DNA of 64,000 bases from Papio anubis (lineage: Eukaryota; Chordata; Mammalia; Primates; Cercopithecidae). Within the stretch, counting starts at the first letter, position 1, and each line of letters opens with the position of its first letter. The notes below the pieces were generated by a model. That model saw nothing but the letters and a program-made list of their open reading frames with translations. It searched no databases and was not told the DNA's origin. This document shows, piece by piece, positions 63,808 to 64,000 of this stretch. The position numbers were made by a program, and so were the translations under genes. The stretch is from positions 113,079,702-113,143,701 of the forward strand of contig NC_044981.1 of NCBI RefSeq assembly GCF_008728515.1, in the 5' to 3' direction.

Positions 63808-64000
63808 CCATTTTCTTGTTTAAGACTTACTGACTTGTCTAAGATCTCTTCCTGCTAAGTTATTTCAATGATATCTTCTTATAGGATTCTTGCGGGAATT
63901 TTAGTAGTTTCATTGCAGGTTAATAATGGGACCACATTTTGGGGGAGTGAAGTGTGGGGAGGTGGGAATAAGACTATACATAATCAGATTTTTTTATATT

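Larger units (their letters stand above)
57548..64000 (+). other. PPIL4: PPIL4 intron 12 (continues past window)
   Basis: No further coding exon is recognisable. 59936-61500 and 61860-62640 are AT-rich without confident repeat calls. Confidence 0.8.

Noticed and set aside
1..64000. A previously undescribed multi-gene system
   Set aside because: The content is explained by one known gene plus primate repeats; nothing supports a new system.

Overview
This is a primate nuclear genomic window. About 60 Alu copies, including AluY-like ones, L1 (LINE-1) elements of several ages, MIR and L2 remnants, a Tigger-type DNA transposon and a class I endogenous retrovirus fragment all point to an Old World anthropoid. 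The one protein-coding gene I can support is PPIL4, on the + strand. Its ATG is at 24182 and twelve coding exons (409 codons) can be placed, ending at 57547. The final exon lies beyond the window. A few residues in exons 11 and 12 differ from the human protein as I remember it, so a non-human catarrhine is possible, but this rests on memory.

Layout. Positions 1-4680 are gene-free and hold Alu, MIR and L2 sequence. Positions 4690-15640 are a nested stack of minus-strand L1s: a younger L1PA-like copy (6599-10783) sits inside an older L1 (4690-6569 plus 10797-12530), followed by another old L1 (12533-15640). Several Alus are inserted in these, including an Alu within an Alu. Positions 15950-17420 contain an 84-bp inverted repeat with a duplicated arm and a hairpin. 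Positions 17265-19145 are the 5' half of a plus-strand L1. Positions 19150-22050 are a decayed class I ERV (RNase H, integrase and the start of env). Positions 22350-23700 hold Alus and an old repeat. Positions 23740-24260 are the GC-rich TATA-less PPIL4 promoter, with a perfect CTCF core and paired ETS sites. The rest of the window is the PPIL4 transcription unit. Intron 4 carries a Tigger1-like transposon. Intron 11 has the hallmarks of a U12-type (minor spliceosome) intron.

PPIL4 encodes a nuclear cyclophilin-like domain followed by an RRM and a lysine- and acid-rich tail. All exon phases join into one open frame with no stop or frameshift, so the gene looks intact. I see no sign of a novel multi-gene system. 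The items most worth a second look are the U12-type intron 11, the near-perfect inverted repeat at 16693-17419, the L1 with a likely 3' transduction and an ORF1-ORF2 internal deletion, the promoter CTCF site, and a roughly 50-bp mini-Alu with perfect target-site duplications.
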